Source of the DNA: Euwallacea fornicatus
Taxonomy: Eukaryota > Arthropoda > Insecta > Coleoptera > Curculionidae
DNA: 64,000 nt
Reading direction: 5' to 3'
NCBI RefSeq assembly: GCF_040115645.1
Contig: NC_089575.1
Coordinates: 620,001 to 684,000 of the forward strand
Part shown: positions 1 through 10,814 of the stretch, one piece after another
Position numbering within the stretch: position 1 is the stretch's first letter
How the letters are laid out: each line of letters starts with the position of its first letter
The notes under the pieces: model-generated
The model's database searches: none
What the model saw: the letters and a program-made list of their open reading frames with translations, nothing else
What the model was told of the DNA's origin: nothing
Translations under genes and position numbers: made by a program

Positions 1-156
1 TCGCACGATAGGCCTTCAGCAACTTTAAAAGAAATGCGTGATAGATTAGTTGAAAAGTGGAACATCATGCCAGACCGGGTTGTGCTAAAAATTTCCAATA
101 CGTCAAAAAGAGTAGAATCTCTAAGAGTTGCTAGAGGTGACAGTACTCGCTATTGA
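1..156 (+). pseudogene. C-terminal fragment of a Tc1-like transposase
   Basis: The first frame is open from base 1 to a TGA at 154-156 and reads about 51 residues. It starts SHDRPSATLKEMRDRL and ends VARGDSTRY. Tc1-family transposases commonly end with a short helix-rich tail, a conserved W-N-x-x-P segment (here WNIMP) and a final ARGGxTRY-like motif, which this matches. The catalytic core would lie left of the window. It sits in an intron of the first transporter gene, so it is a transposon remnant and not a host exon. The 3' inverted repeat cannot be identified with confidence. Confidence 0.7.
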
Positions 157-212
157 GTTTGTTTAATTTAGTGATTGTACCTTGTTTAGGATACGATTTT
201 TCACTATACTTA

Positions 213-314
213 TTAATTACACTAAACTTGTTGATTACAATAAACTTGTTAATTACACTAAACTTGTTAATTACACTAAACTTGTTAATTACACTAAACT
301 TGTTAATTACACTA
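213..314. repeat. 18-bp tandem repeat, about 5.7 copies
   Basis: The unit ttaattacactaaacttg repeats from 213, with one diverged copy (231-248) and a partial last copy ending near 314. Because 18 is a multiple of three and the unit lacks stops in several frames, it creates spurious open frames on both strands. It lies just after the Tc1-like fragment in an intron. Confidence 0.95.
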
Positions 315-812
315 GTGCCTTTTGTATTCACAATGCATTGATTTGGATTGCATTCTTTGCTAAATGCAAGATTTCAGTAAGAACGCTGCGATTTCGACAA
401 TTGTAAAGTTAAAGCAGTAAACTGGAAATCGAATTGTTTGCTGTGAAGGGCACTGCCCAACAATGTCTAAAGATTTTTAACACAATTGCTGTAGTCACAC
501 ACAGAGTGGTTTAAAAAAGTGATAAAGAATGTGAACCTGAATTTTTCCATTAACTTCCACGAAGGAAGAAAAGAAATCTGTTTCTTACATTTACATTAAT
601 AGCTGACGTATACGTACGGGGTATGCCATAATGCGTCGAACTGGAATAACCGTTATAAAAGTTATAAACCTTCGGATTTTATCAAAAAATCGAGTGGGTC
701 ACGTGGGTCATCAGCAAATTGCTATGTCCGTAGCGTCGTTACTAAAAATGACTCTTTTCTGAGAAATGCCTATTATATTCCATGGAGGATAATTTCGTAA
801 ATTGTTATCTAG
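315..812. other. Intron sequence, nothing recognised
   Basis: AT-rich sequence between the tandem repeat and the exon at 813. No open frame, repeat pair or RNA fold stands out. It ends with a normal 3' splice site (tgttatctag). Confidence 0.6.
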
Positions 813-979
813 GTATCAGGTCGATGAAGACACCACGATAAAGTGCTTCGACAAGGAAAATAAGCAAATTTATGAGAAAACATTCCTCAGGGGATTTGTC
901 GAGATATTTAATCTGAATAATAATAAAGAGCCTAACGTGCGAACATCGAGGATTGTCAATTGGAGCATCGCAATATTCA
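813..979 (+). CDS. Gene 1 exon: cytoplasmic loop and start of a helix
   Basis: Follows acceptor tgttatctag and precedes donor gtaagt. It is 167 nt long, enters in phase 2 and leaves in phase 1. It reads (R)YQVDEDTTIKCFDKENKQ and ends SRIVNWSIAIFS, equivalent to RYAPDSKKSETAETI...VSWLIIVF of the paralogue exon at 53483-53622. The charged loop is longer and diverged. The frame only makes sense once spliced to 4109 (a|gt = Ser). Confidence 0.85.
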
Positions 980-3900
980 GTAAGTATCTTGAGCAGAAAA
1001 TTACTGTACATAATAATAGGAAAATTAAAACAATTTTCGTTTATCCACAGCCATTAGGTACTGATACACACCCGGGCTTAGTTACTAGTCTGGAAGGACA
1101 CGATGCGCGTACAGTATCATCTCATTGGTTAAAATTTATTTGCTCGGAAACATTTCCAACAAAATTTCCTTTTAAGTTGCAATTTTCTAGGAAATTGGTG
1201 CTGCAATAAGGCGTCAACGGTACTTTCCAACGACAATTACGATCTCGTCTACTTTTACCTAAGAACCACCTCGGCAGCGTTTTAGGGAATCTGCTACGTT
1301 TCGAGCGCCGGTCGCTTTTCGTTATTGCACTAGGGCCGTAATGTGGAGTCGGCAATACCTTCAAAGTATACGTGTTATATTTATCTGAAATGTTAACGGA
1401 ATCATTAATTGTTTCAGGAAAACCTGCATTCACGGTTAAGCGCCTGAGCGTTTAGCTTGTCTTACCGCCATTTCCATGTTTTTCTACGGGGGTAGTCTAA
1501 AGTGAACGTCTGAAATTAAGCACGGTTGCAGGATTTTTTTTCATTATTGCGCATAATTGAACAAAGTTTTTTGCCTGGAAAAGTATGATTTAATACAATA
1601 TAATTTCCCTCTTTAATTGGAAAATATGTATTTATTCGTTTATAAAACTGCTTTCGCATCGATCCAAAAAAATACCGATTCTGCCGAAGCAGGTAATTCC
1701 GTCCCTCCTAGGTACCTTAAAGAGAAAACTGGAAGAGATTCTTAATCTGCATCGCCGTCATTATCGTCCTTACGGAAATTTTTAAATATCACTGCAAATT
1801 AACAAAATGGAGTCATTTTTTTTTTTTTTTAATCTTTTTTGCGCTATACTATACAGGGTGGGTCTGAGGTAATGGGACCCAGAGCAACGATGGATTTATG
1901 ACATAAAAATAATGCAATATAGCTAAATTTATGCTATACCAAAAGTTGATAATAGCTGAGGTACAGGGTGCCAAAGTTGAAAAATGAAATCAAGTTTTCT
2001 TTAATATCTCTGGAACGGTTCGGGTAATTTCACGAAATTTCTTACATAGGGGTTTTTGGAGATGATCAATTCAAATTTATCGACGATTTCGGTGTATCTT
2101 CTAGAGGGAGCTACGATCGACACAATTAGGAGTGATTTAAACCATTTGAACTTTTTTGTGCCACGGTGTATGTCATTTTGGACTCATGAAATTTGTTCCC
2201 CTACCTCTTCTAGTTAAAAAAGTTATGCCTTATTTGTTTTCATATTATCATTGTGCTTTTTTAACAATACAAAAAAATTATGTTGTTACGTGTCAACAAG
2301 TAGAAAAAATGGGAATTTAAGTTATTTAATTGAATTTCTCGAAAACCGTTGCTCCTAGCGACACCAACAAGGTATAACTGTTTCTTCTAGCGACCTCAAC
2401 AGGGTATATCTTTTTTAAGTAGGACAGGTGAGAGAAAAGATTCGAGTCTAAGGTGACCTACACCGTGGCACAAAAAATTTTTAGTGGGGTGGTCAGCTGA
2501 GACGCAATGGCAATGTCCTTCACCGATACTCGCCTTGGATAATTTCTATTAATCACTCGACGTACCTTGAAGAAAGTGCATTTTATCCCTATTGCTAGGT
2601 TCACGTCTCTCTTTGTCCAATCTCACTCTCAACCCGTCCGGCTGAGTTGAACCTACTGGTAGCTCAGCTGCCGCCGGCATGGCTCAAGTTCCTCGATGTA
2701 CACCGACTCAAGCCCCTCGATGTACACCGACTCAAGCCCCTCGATGTACACCGACTCAAGCTCCTCAATGTACACCGACTCAAGCCCCTCGATATACACC
2801 GACTCAAGTCCCTCGATGTACACCGACTCAAGCCCCTCGATATACACCGACTCAAGTCCCTCGATGTACACCGACTCAAGCCCCTCTATGTACACCCTAT
2901 TTGCTTACTCTGAATCCCTAGCGCGCATGCTCAGTGTCCCAGCTGTGAGCCTTATTATTGATTAAAAATTAAGGAATCGTCTAAACCGAGTATAGAATAT
3001 TTATTCTATGGCTATGAACCATCGAAAAACTAAAAAAAAAATACATTTTTCGACTCGTAACCCTAAATCCCCTTAAGTTTTCAGGGCTCGTTGGTGGTTT
3101 TCTGTTCCTTTCAAAACTGGCCATCAAAATGATGTATTCTCGGCTAGAATCAATTAGTATGATTTATATAATTAATTTATGCAATGAAAATTGTTTATTA
3201 TTATTTAGGGTTTGTACACAATTTCCTAATGCAGGAGATTCTGATTTAAGAAGCTTGGAACGTCTAAACGAGCGCTTTGAACGGACAAGGGGTGTTAATT
3301 ATAAGAGAATATTCGGAAAAAAGGGTCTTAGAAGATGAAAGTAAACTGGACATTACTTTTTTAGTAGTGAACAACCCAAGCACTGATGTGAGAGAAATTA
3401 GTCAGGAGGTCGCTGCATGGTAAACACTCAGGCAACTTAGCCTTGAATGCAGTTTTCCTGAAATAATTAATGATTCCATTAACATTGAAGAAAGCTTAGA
3501 AAGCTTAATTTCCTTTCGCCCAATGCTGTGAAAAATACACCGTTTCATTTGAAAAAAAATCAAGATAATTAAAATTAAAAACGAGGAAATTGAAGGTCTT
3601 AATGTGAACGCCTTGTGTGCATTTTTGGCTAAATGATCATTCGCGCCTGCTACGGTCATCTTAGGTGAAAAAGAAAATCTATGAACTATAACACAGGCCC
3701 GAGGGCAGGTTCTATCACGTAAAAAAATGCAGGTAGTCCTATAAAGAGACGCTCAATGACGCCCCACGTTCGTAGAACATCCTGTAACGCAGCCACTAAT
3801 TTCAAAATTCACCTTCATTAGCCTCATGTACATCCCGATAAATGGTTTTTTTCTGTGAAGTCCCAAACGAACTTACAGGAGTCTGGGGTGCCGTCCAATG

Positions 3901-6900
3901 GACACCCTGTATAACGAGAATTACGCTCTTGTCTGCTGCATCGCGAATGCATCTAACCGATAATGATTTATGTCGTAGTTGATTTTTTTAATGATGGATG
4001 ATACTTATTAAATATTAAGAATATAATTAAGTGCTTGTGACCCCCACTTCTTCAAGATCTTCAATCAATCAACAAGCCACTATTACTTAATTGTTAAGGA
4101 CTTTTTAGGTGTGTTCGCTGCTCTCTTCGGCGCCCTGATCATCCACGTTCCCGAAGCCATATTCGTGGACACATTCTACCTCTTCGGATTTGTGGTTAGT
4201 TTATCTGCCGTGTTGGCTCTGTTGGTGGTAATGGCTCGCCAACCGACAGTTGATATTAACCTTTCGTTCAAAGTAAGTTAATTCGCAATCTCCATGTCTG
4301 CGGTCTGTACAGGGTGTCCCACCGACGACGGAACATTGGCTTTCCTTGTAATGTTTTCTTCAGGAACACCGAAAATTACGAAGTGACTGAATTCATGGAA
4401 AATTACAATGGGTGATCTTAAAAAATGGCTTAATTAACGAGCTACGTTTGCGGTTTTTCAGCTATGTAACGTAGGGCGTGTACTAAGCCATTGGCTGTTT
4501 ACCATTCCACGCCTCATAAATAGCTGATGTATACGACACAGTTCTGAGAACATGCCTCATTTCAATGTTTAAGTCAGTGTTCGAAGTTTTTTTTAATGAT
4601 CGCCTTTTATTTATTTAAATTCGACCAATAGGACCCCGTTTTTGTGTTTAAAAAATTCAAATGGAACATGGAATTCAAAAATTCCATCTAACTTGTACGC
4701 TAACACCCATATAATAAATTTCGAAATACTGCTGAAGGTAAACGTACTCAGTGACATTAGAAGTGTTACACTCAGTAGGAGTAACTTTTTTGAATTAATG
4801 TTTTGGCAACAAAATGACCATACAGAGAGCAGACCATGATACCATGCTCAACGTTTAATCTTGAACAGCTTTTGCAGGAAAAAAGCTTCACTTCTTTGTT
4901 TTTTGTGAAGATAACGGTTCATGCGACCTGCTTGGTACAGATATTTGCAGTTATCACGTTTCTGTCCACTTGTGCAAAATGCCCAGGGTCCGAACACATC
5001 ATCAATGTCACCATCTTAGCGATTTTGACAGGGGTAGAATTGTCGTCCATCGAGGTGTCGGCTTTGCTTATCGCGAAATTGCTCGCCGTGTTAACACCAC
5101 TGCAATGACGGTAACGCGCGCGTGTCGGGGGTGGGCAGAAGAAGGTGGGAGGAGGAACACGTAGAAGACCAACTGGCCAACCGAGGCGTACCACAGAGAG
5201 CCGAGATTGGAGCCTCAGACAACTAGCTCTGCGAGAGCTACGAGATTGGAGCCTCAGACAACTGCTCTGCGCTTTGCTACTACACTCCAACTTGGCAACC
5301 AATGGTTTGGAGAAGAAGGTATACCTGTTAGTTTGCGATCTCTATATCGTCGCATTCGAGCCTTTGGGCCTTTTCATACCGTTCTCGATTAGTGCTACCT
5401 TTAACAGCAGCATTGGGAGGCAGAATGGCATAATGTCGTATTCAGCGACGAATCGCGATTCTGTTTAGGCATGCACGATGGCCGTATAAGGGTGAGACGC
5501 CGTCGTGGTGTTGAATACGCTACCGAGAGGCTTGTACAAAGGACTGTTGGAGTAATGGTTTGGGGGGGGGGGGGGGGGGGGGGCTATTGCCTATGCTACC
5601 CGATCAACTTTTGTGTTTATTCAAGGCAGTTTGACCGCTGCGCGTTATGCGGATAACGTCCTAAAACCCACTTTACTGCCTTATCCAGACGGTCCGCGTC
5701 CTTTTTCAGCAAGACAACAACACGTCCCCACATTGCTCGTCGAACTATGGACTTTCTCCAAGAAGCTGGCGTTAATGTTTTGCCGTGGCCATCCCGTTCG
5801 CCGGATTTAAATGCGTGGGATGTGATAGGGAGAAGACTGTCCACTTTGCCCCATCCTCCGCAGACTCTGGCACAGTGAATTCTCGAAGTTCAAGTTGCCT
5901 GGAACGAGGTGCGGCAAGCAGACATCGGTCATCTAATTTTGTCGATGTCCAAGCGTGTACAGGAGTGTACTCATCTACGAGGTCGCCAAACCCATCATTA
6001 ATGTTTTTTCGGGTTATACGTTGATAATATTTCGTACAAAGTTTATCGTTTCATTCTGGGTGCGAGACTACCCCATTGCCAAAAACTTAATTCCAAAAAG
6101 TCACTCCTACTGGGTGTAACACTTGTAATGTCACTGAGGATTCATTTAAAAATTAGATCCTGCAAGCCTAGAAAAATATCCATTTTCTTTCATTTCCGTA
6201 GGTATTTCCCCGGGTATAGGGTGCCTGACACGTCATCATATTATTTTTAATTTGGATATTTACTTGCAATACTGATATATTTTTTCGGAACTAGTTCAAA
6301 TTTCCAAAATAACGTAATTTTGCTCTAATTTCAATATAAATCTTTAAATAGCCGACATGACCATACTTTAAGTCGAAGAACGGTCACCGTAACTCAGTGT
6401 ATCTCCATTTGGTTCCCATATATATATATACGGGGGGTATTTTCAAATTGTTTGATATACGAGGCGGAAACTTTTGTAGTTCTTACGATTCGGATCTCTT
6501 CAATTGGGGTAGTTACAGGATTGTTAGAATAAGGAAAAAGCAGTACCAAAGAGTGTTCTTTCAGAGCAATACACACAAACACCCATTGGTCTCTGCCCTG
6601 TTCACACGCATGTTTTCTGGGCGCCCTGTATAAGAATTAGTTTCTAGATTGCTGTATTAATGCCGATACATAAATTATCATTCAGGTGCCCTTGGTTCCG
6701 TTCATCCCATGCATTAGTGTATTCTTCAACATATATTTGATGTTGGAATTGGATCGAAACACGTGGATCCGGTTTGCAATATGGCTTATAATCGGTGAGT
6801 ATTAATATAAAACAAACACGTTTCTTTATAAATTAGATATGTACAGTCGAATCGATCATTGTTTGCATGCACATCATACAAAGTACTAAACCGAGTAGGC

Positions 6901-7344
6901 ACGTCCCTTTAATGTTCCTTTTGCACTCGACAGTATTACTGAACATACCTCACTCACTCAGTTATTTATGGTTGGATTTTAACGAACTAAAAATTAAATA
7001 AAATGAAATTGTTCAGATTACTGAATAACGCCATAATAGTGTTCTTTTTACTCAACTTTTTCTGTTTCAGGTGTCAGTTTCAGAATTTTAAATAGACCCC
7101 CGCATTGTTTTTAACATTTTTTGATAGAAAGTATTTTTCTGCAATTGATGATGCATGACAAGTTAATATTACAACAATTTTTAACTGGAAAAAAAGTAAG
7201 AAATTGGAACAATCTATTACCATGGGTGTTCAAAAAGAACGTTGTAATGTTCGTTTACGATCCAGTACAGATGATTATCAAGTATCGACTTCAGTTGAAA
7301 ATTACGGTGTTCGAAAAGCAATAAATAAATGCAATAAATCATAA
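813..7344 (+). CDS. Cationic amino acid transporter (CAT/SLC7), 3' part of gene 1
   Basis: This is the 3' end of a multi-pass amino acid permease whose earlier exons lie left of the window. Exons at 813-979, 4109-4272 and 6686-6794 join in frame (phases 2, 1, 0, then ending in phase 1), matching the last exons of the paralogue at 37-57 kb. The exon at 6686 encodes VPLVPFIPCISVFFNIYLM and ends LDRNTWIRFAIWLIIG, the strongly conserved penultimate CAT block before the last transmembrane helix. Family members carry arginine, lysine and ornithine across the plasma membrane; that role is inferred. The tail exon is uncertain: an open frame ends at 7344 and carries YQVSTSVEN, but the usual second half of the last helix (GLxIYFxYG) was not found. 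The introns are loaded with transposons. Confidence 0.85.
1855..2510. mobile_element. Degraded element with internal fold-back arms
   Basis: Begins with tacagggtgggtctg, the kind of end shared by many elements in this window. Arms 2152-2222 and 2409-2480 are inverted copies of each other (shared ttttttgtgccacggtgta). No coding sequence is visible. The right boundary is not clear. Confidence 0.4.
2683..2897. repeat. 24-bp minisatellite, about 8.5 copies
   Basis: The unit is cctcgatgtacaccgactca plus agcc. The core acaccgactcaag recurs every 24 bases at about 2701, 2725, 2749, 2773, 2797, 2821, 2845 and 2869. Since 24 is divisible by three and the unit has no stops, several frames on both strands stay open (for example MYTDSSPS repeats). 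I read these as by-products, not proteins. Confidence 0.97.
3773..3917. repeat. Short dispersed repeat ending in acaccctgtat
   Basis: About 145 bp matching a second copy at 50168-50305 in gene 2. Shared stretches include ttcattagcYtcatacacaYcc-like sequence and an end of the form gacaccctgtat / acaccccgtat. It is probably the end of a non-autonomous DNA element. Confidence 0.6.
4109..4272 (+). CDS. Gene 1 exon: two transmembrane helices
   Basis: Follows acceptor ctttttag and precedes donor gtaagt; 164 nt, phase 1 in, phase 0 out. It encodes (S)VFAALFGALIIHVPEAIF, then a helix containing VVSLSAVLALLVVMA, and ends RQPTVDINLSFK. The QP...L.F ending is typical of CAT proteins just before the VPLVP block and aligns with FQPTSDVKLGFS of the paralogue exon at 55808-55974. 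Confidence 0.9.
4747..6138 (+). mobile_element. Tc1-like transposon, defective
   Basis: The ends are inverted repeats: ctcagtgacattagaagtgt on the left and its complement ending tgtcactgag at 6138, with similarity over about 55 bp. A TA precedes the left end. The coding strand is +. The DNA-binding start reads HLSDFDRGRIVVHRGVGF then AYREIARRVN (near 5010-5100), a standard Tc1 helix-turn-helix. Further on come VGVMVWGG and a degraded QDN/SPDLN region. Frameshifts split the frame into several short pieces, and a run of 22 G (5562-5583) lies at the VMVWGG motif. It lies in the intron between the gene 1 exons at 4109 and 6686. Confidence 0.85.
5562..5583. repeat. Homopolymer run of 22 G
   Basis: A continuous G run sits at the VMVWGG codons of the Tc1-like transposase. 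The family normally has two or three glycines here, so this is slippage expansion or an assembly artefact. Confidence 0.9.
6686..6794 (+). CDS. Gene 1 exon: conserved VPLVP block
   Basis: 109 nt between acceptor attcag and donor gtgagt, phase 0 in and phase 1 out. It has exactly the length and phase of the paralogue exon at 56037-56145. It encodes VPLVPFIPCISVFFNIYLM followed by LELDRNTWIRFAIWLII(G). Strong conservation argues that this copy was under selection until recently or still is. Confidence 0.92.
7163..7344 (+). CDS. Probable tail exon of gene 1
   Basis: A frame open from 7159 to a TAA at 7342-7344 reads VNITTIFNWKKSKKLEQS, then GVQKERCNVRLRSSTDD, YQVSTSVENYGV and NKCNKS. Evidence that it is coding: the stretch 7276-7302 recurs at 61703-61729 with four differences, all silent. 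AATAAA-like signals overlap and follow the stop (7320-7366). The acceptor is uncertain. One after gacaag at 7162 keeps phase 1. A stronger-looking acceptor at 7070 (tctgtttcag) leads into a frame that stops after 14 residues. The expected GLxIYFxYG half-helix is missing in either case. Confidence 0.4.
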
Positions 7345-7418
7345 GTTTTAATGAAAATTGAATAAATTTTTTTATAAATATATCAAGTCACTTCTCCTAT
7401 TTAAACGTAAAAAATTAC

Positions 7419-7505
7419 TAGGTGCGCAATTAAGTTTCCGGGTTTCACACATGGATGGCGCTACCGACACGTGTAATCGACAAAATGGCGGAAACTGTGT
7501 TTTGT
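7419..7505 (+). mobile_element. 5' end fragment of a mariner element
   Basis: Starts taggtgcgcaattaagtttc and runs through atggatggcgctaccgacac and aaaatggcggaaactgtg. This is a close match to the left end of the mariner at 10815. It stops where the next element begins. Confidence 0.75.
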
Positions 7506-7510
7506 TTATT

Positions 7511-9010
7511 AATAGTGTGGACCAAAATAAGCAAAAAAGTCTTAGTAAACGTGGGTCCGCAAAGTAACTGCTTTGGAGATATGGAAGGTTATTCTTTTTT
7601 GAAAGCCTTATTTCTAATTACTTATTACTTATTTACTATCTACAAATAACAAAACAAGCCTCTAACAAAAACAAAAAAATACAGTTACGTACGATGTTCA
7701 AAGTGCCCTCCTTCCATTTCCAAGCAGGCCCCAAATTTTTGTCTGAAGGATATTGGAACCTTTTCTAAAATCCCCTCGTTGGCATTTTTGATTAATTCGT
7801 AACTGCAGCTCCTCGAGACTATTTATGAGAGTACCATAGGCCAATGTTTTCAAATATCCCCAAAAAAAGAAATCTAGAGGGTTAAAATCGGGCGATCTTG
7901 CAGGCCATAATACAGGTCCGCCCCTTCCTACCCATCTACGTCGAATAGTTTGGTCTAAATGCTCTCTAACGGTAATCGAAAAATGAGCTGGAGCACCATC
8001 GTACTGAAACCACGTTGGTGCCTTTGGTTTAAAGGAATGTCGTCGAAAAGATCACCCATTGTGTTTCGCAGGAAGTTTAAGTAAGCAGCGCCTGTTAATC
8101 GGTTTGGTAAAACAACAGGACCTAGAAACCTGTCGTCTACAACACCCATCCAAATGTTTAATAAAAAACGTGTCCGATGTTCAGATTCCATTAGAGAATG
8201 AGAATTTTAGTCGGCCCAAATATGTGTATTGTGAAAATGAACAACTCCATTTCGTGTGAATCCGGCCTCATCAGTAAAAAGAACGTTGGCAAGAAAACGG
8301 GGGTTTTCGGCATCATTGCGTAGAAACCAGCGGCAAAACACCACATGTGATTGATGATCAAGTGGATTTAAGACCTGTACTCGTTGTACATGGTATGGAC
8401 AAAGCAGCTCCTCGTGGAGGGTTTTCCAAACAAGAGGAACACGCAGCTGATATGCTTCGCACACTCGTCTCTGGATTGTGCTCTATCCGTGCTAAAATTT
8501 CTTCTTCTACTCTAGGAGCAGATACTCACCTTGATCTTTAGGATAAATAGCATTGTTTGTTCAATGAACCGGTATCACGAAATCTTTGATAAATTGTACC
8601 AAACATACGATGTGAAGGGATCTGGCGATTTGGATAAGCTTCAGCATAGAGTCATCGCTCTTTGGTGGCAAGGCCGTTAGCATGACCATACATGAAATGC
8701 ATATCGGCTAATTCTGCGTTAGAGTAAACGGCCATAGCAAATGAAAACTTGTACACAGACAACAATCAAATGCTTAATGTTCATACCATGATGAGAAAAT
8801 GCAAGTTTTTGCAATATAAAAAAATTCGGAAAAAAAAGAATAATTGTTGTTTGTTTATAAATAAACAAGTCTTTAAAAAAAAAATAAATAATCTTCCATA
8901 TCTCTGAAAACGATATTTTGCGGAACGATGTTCACCAAGACTTTTTTGCTTATTTTAGCTCATACTATTGCTTCTTTGAATATTTTACAATCTTTTTTTA
9001 ACACCCTGTA
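7511..9010 (-). mobile_element. Long-TIR Tc1/mariner-superfamily (IS630-like) element
   Basis: The right end (8880-9010, ending acaccctgta) and the left end (7511-7600) are inverted repeats over about 90 bp (shared aaaataagcaaaaaagtctt). The left outer tip is lost. The transposase is on the minus strand and broken. One piece (8207-8464) includes NPRFLANVLFTDEAGFTRNG and HFHNTHIWAD, the first catalytic Asp region. A downstream piece (7955-8191) has MGVVDDRFLGPVVLPNRLTG, then YLNFLRNTMGDLFDDIPLN. These motifs belong to the DDE_3 transposases common in insect genomes. Confidence 0.8.
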
Positions 9011-10814
9011 TAGTAGTCTCAACAATATTGTTTCATTTGGATTTTAGTAAATCAAAATCTGTTCATAAATAACTGAGTTATAGCTGCGCCGGTTTTTTCT
9101 GAGACAGCCGTACAGGTCTGAAACGTATTTCCTAAAGGTTTAAAAATTTGTCTGTTATTATTGGCGGGAAATCGTTTTCCGTCATACTTTAAGGTTAAAT
9201 ATGCCTTAAACCTGCACCATTGCCTCAGGCAAGATGGCACTACATCACTGTTATTATTCTGAGATCACTAGTCATCCACAAAGTCCCTAATAACCCTCGA
9301 AAAGATGTTAACTTTAGAATTGTCCTATCCGGTTGAACCGGTTCGGTATAACAAAAATACTTTGAAAATTTAACAAACAAGGACGCCTGTGGTAAAAAAT
9401 TAAAATCTGTGATGTATAAATAGCGAATTTTCAAAATAAAAACAAATAATAAATCTCACAGTTGCGACTATTAAAATTTTGAAAATTTCAAAATAATATT
9501 TGATTTTTTTAGTAAAAAATGGGTAGAAATACGAAAAAAATATAACTCATTAACAAGTTTCTGAATTGATCAAATAATTGATTTCTTTAACGGTCAGTGG
9601 CAACAAAAGTAGGGAAAGGAAAGAGGAACTTTCACTCCCGGAAAATATTAACTTCCAAATTATCATCATCAGTTGGCGGAGGAGGTATGACATAATAAGT
9701 GATTTTTCTCCTAGTTTGAGCAATATATCTTCAAAAATCCAAAAACGATAAAGGAAAAACCGAAAAATTCTTCAGACTTTTTGATTTTGGTTGAACTTTC
9801 ATTGGTTGGACAATGTATTATAAGGCGGTCCATTATTTTCCATTTGCTCCTCCTGTGCGTCTCTCGCTCGAGGCTTTGTCGGATGACAGATGCTTAAATG
9901 ACAGTTGACTGCGTCGTATCAGTATTAATGGCGGCGTGTCGATGACGTGCACCTAACGACATACCATCATTTACCTAATTGCAACTACGACACTGACTAT
10001 TCATTTAGGTTTTCTGATATACTTCTGCTATGGCATCCGAAACAGTGTCGAAGGAAAGAAACTCCAAGCTCAAGAACATCAATTAACAGAAACCATCAAG
10101 ACTCAAGAAAAGAAGGGATCGATAAGCCATGGCTCGTATTCAGCGTATGATCCTGAGTGAAACGGAGATTACTTCAAATTGTGTCGAAGACAATGAGTTC
10201 CTTTGTTCCATTTGGAAAGTCCCATTTATCCCCTAAACCCGCATATAGTTTTACGTCGCACTTATGTATTAAATTGTTATTTTTTTTTTGTTACAATAAT
10301 TTTAAGATTTTCTTTTCAATTTTTAAGATAATGACATAATAATTAGTTTTAAATGTTAAAGCAGTGTATGACACTTTACATGCATTAATGTTAATTTTAA
10401 ATGAGAATCCCATAATTGAATCCCATTAGGTTTCCATGGCATTTCAACCTCTTTATGTGCTTACTTTTTTGATATTTTGATATGTTTTTACTTGTAGATT
10501 TACGCAAAGTTTTCGACGAAAAAGACAAATATTTTTTGTGTCGTGGGTGGCTGGTGGATGTAAGTGCAGAACTAAATATTTCCATTAAAACTGGTTGTGA
10601 TATCAGGGACCTTAGTATAGGTATTTACTTCTAACAAATACTTATTATTCTATAATGCAGAATTTTTCGATTTTTTTAGTTTTAAGTAAATTTTATTTTT
10701 ACGACTACAGCATTCATTTCCCTACATAATAACTCCTCCTTTGTAAATGAAAATAAGGTTTAATTTGCAGCAATTATGTCTTTGTACACGGGATGACCCT
10801 TACACTAAATAGTA
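9011..10814. other. Intergenic stretch, no gene assigned
   Basis: Mostly AT-rich with no recognisable element. A short GC-richer block near 9830-10180 contains small open frames (for example an ATG at 10129, 35 codons), none recognised. A stretch at 10498-10559 has a good acceptor (acttgtag) and donor (gtaagt) and would read LRKVFDEKDKYFLCRGWLVD. It may be a stray exon or chance. Confidence 0.4.

Larger units (their letters stand above)
1393..3490. repeat. Diverged inverted repeat pair in the gene 1 intron
   Basis: Bases 1393-1455 are the reverse complement of 3424-3490 at roughly 75 percent identity (core cctgaaaYaattaatgattc). They flank a fold-back block and a minisatellite. They could be the arms of one old element or two separate copies of one repeat. 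No transposase is recognisable between them. Confidence 0.5.

Noticed and set aside
213..314. CRISPR-like array
   Set aside because: The repeats are contiguous with no spacers, and the DNA is eukaryotic.
131..406. Open frames rich in VNYTKL or LLITLN repeats
   Set aside because: They are translations of the 18-bp tandem repeat.
802..1209. A 135-codon frame starting MLSRYQVDEDT
   Set aside because: Only 813-979 is an exon of the transporter; the frame continues past a consensus donor into the intron.
2647..2965. Several overlapping repetitive open frames
   Set aside because: They come only from the stop-free 24-bp minisatellite.
4308..6632. A larger element around the Tc1, with tips tacagggtgtccca and gggcgccctgta
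   Set aside because: Only about a dozen bases of weak inverted similarity support it.
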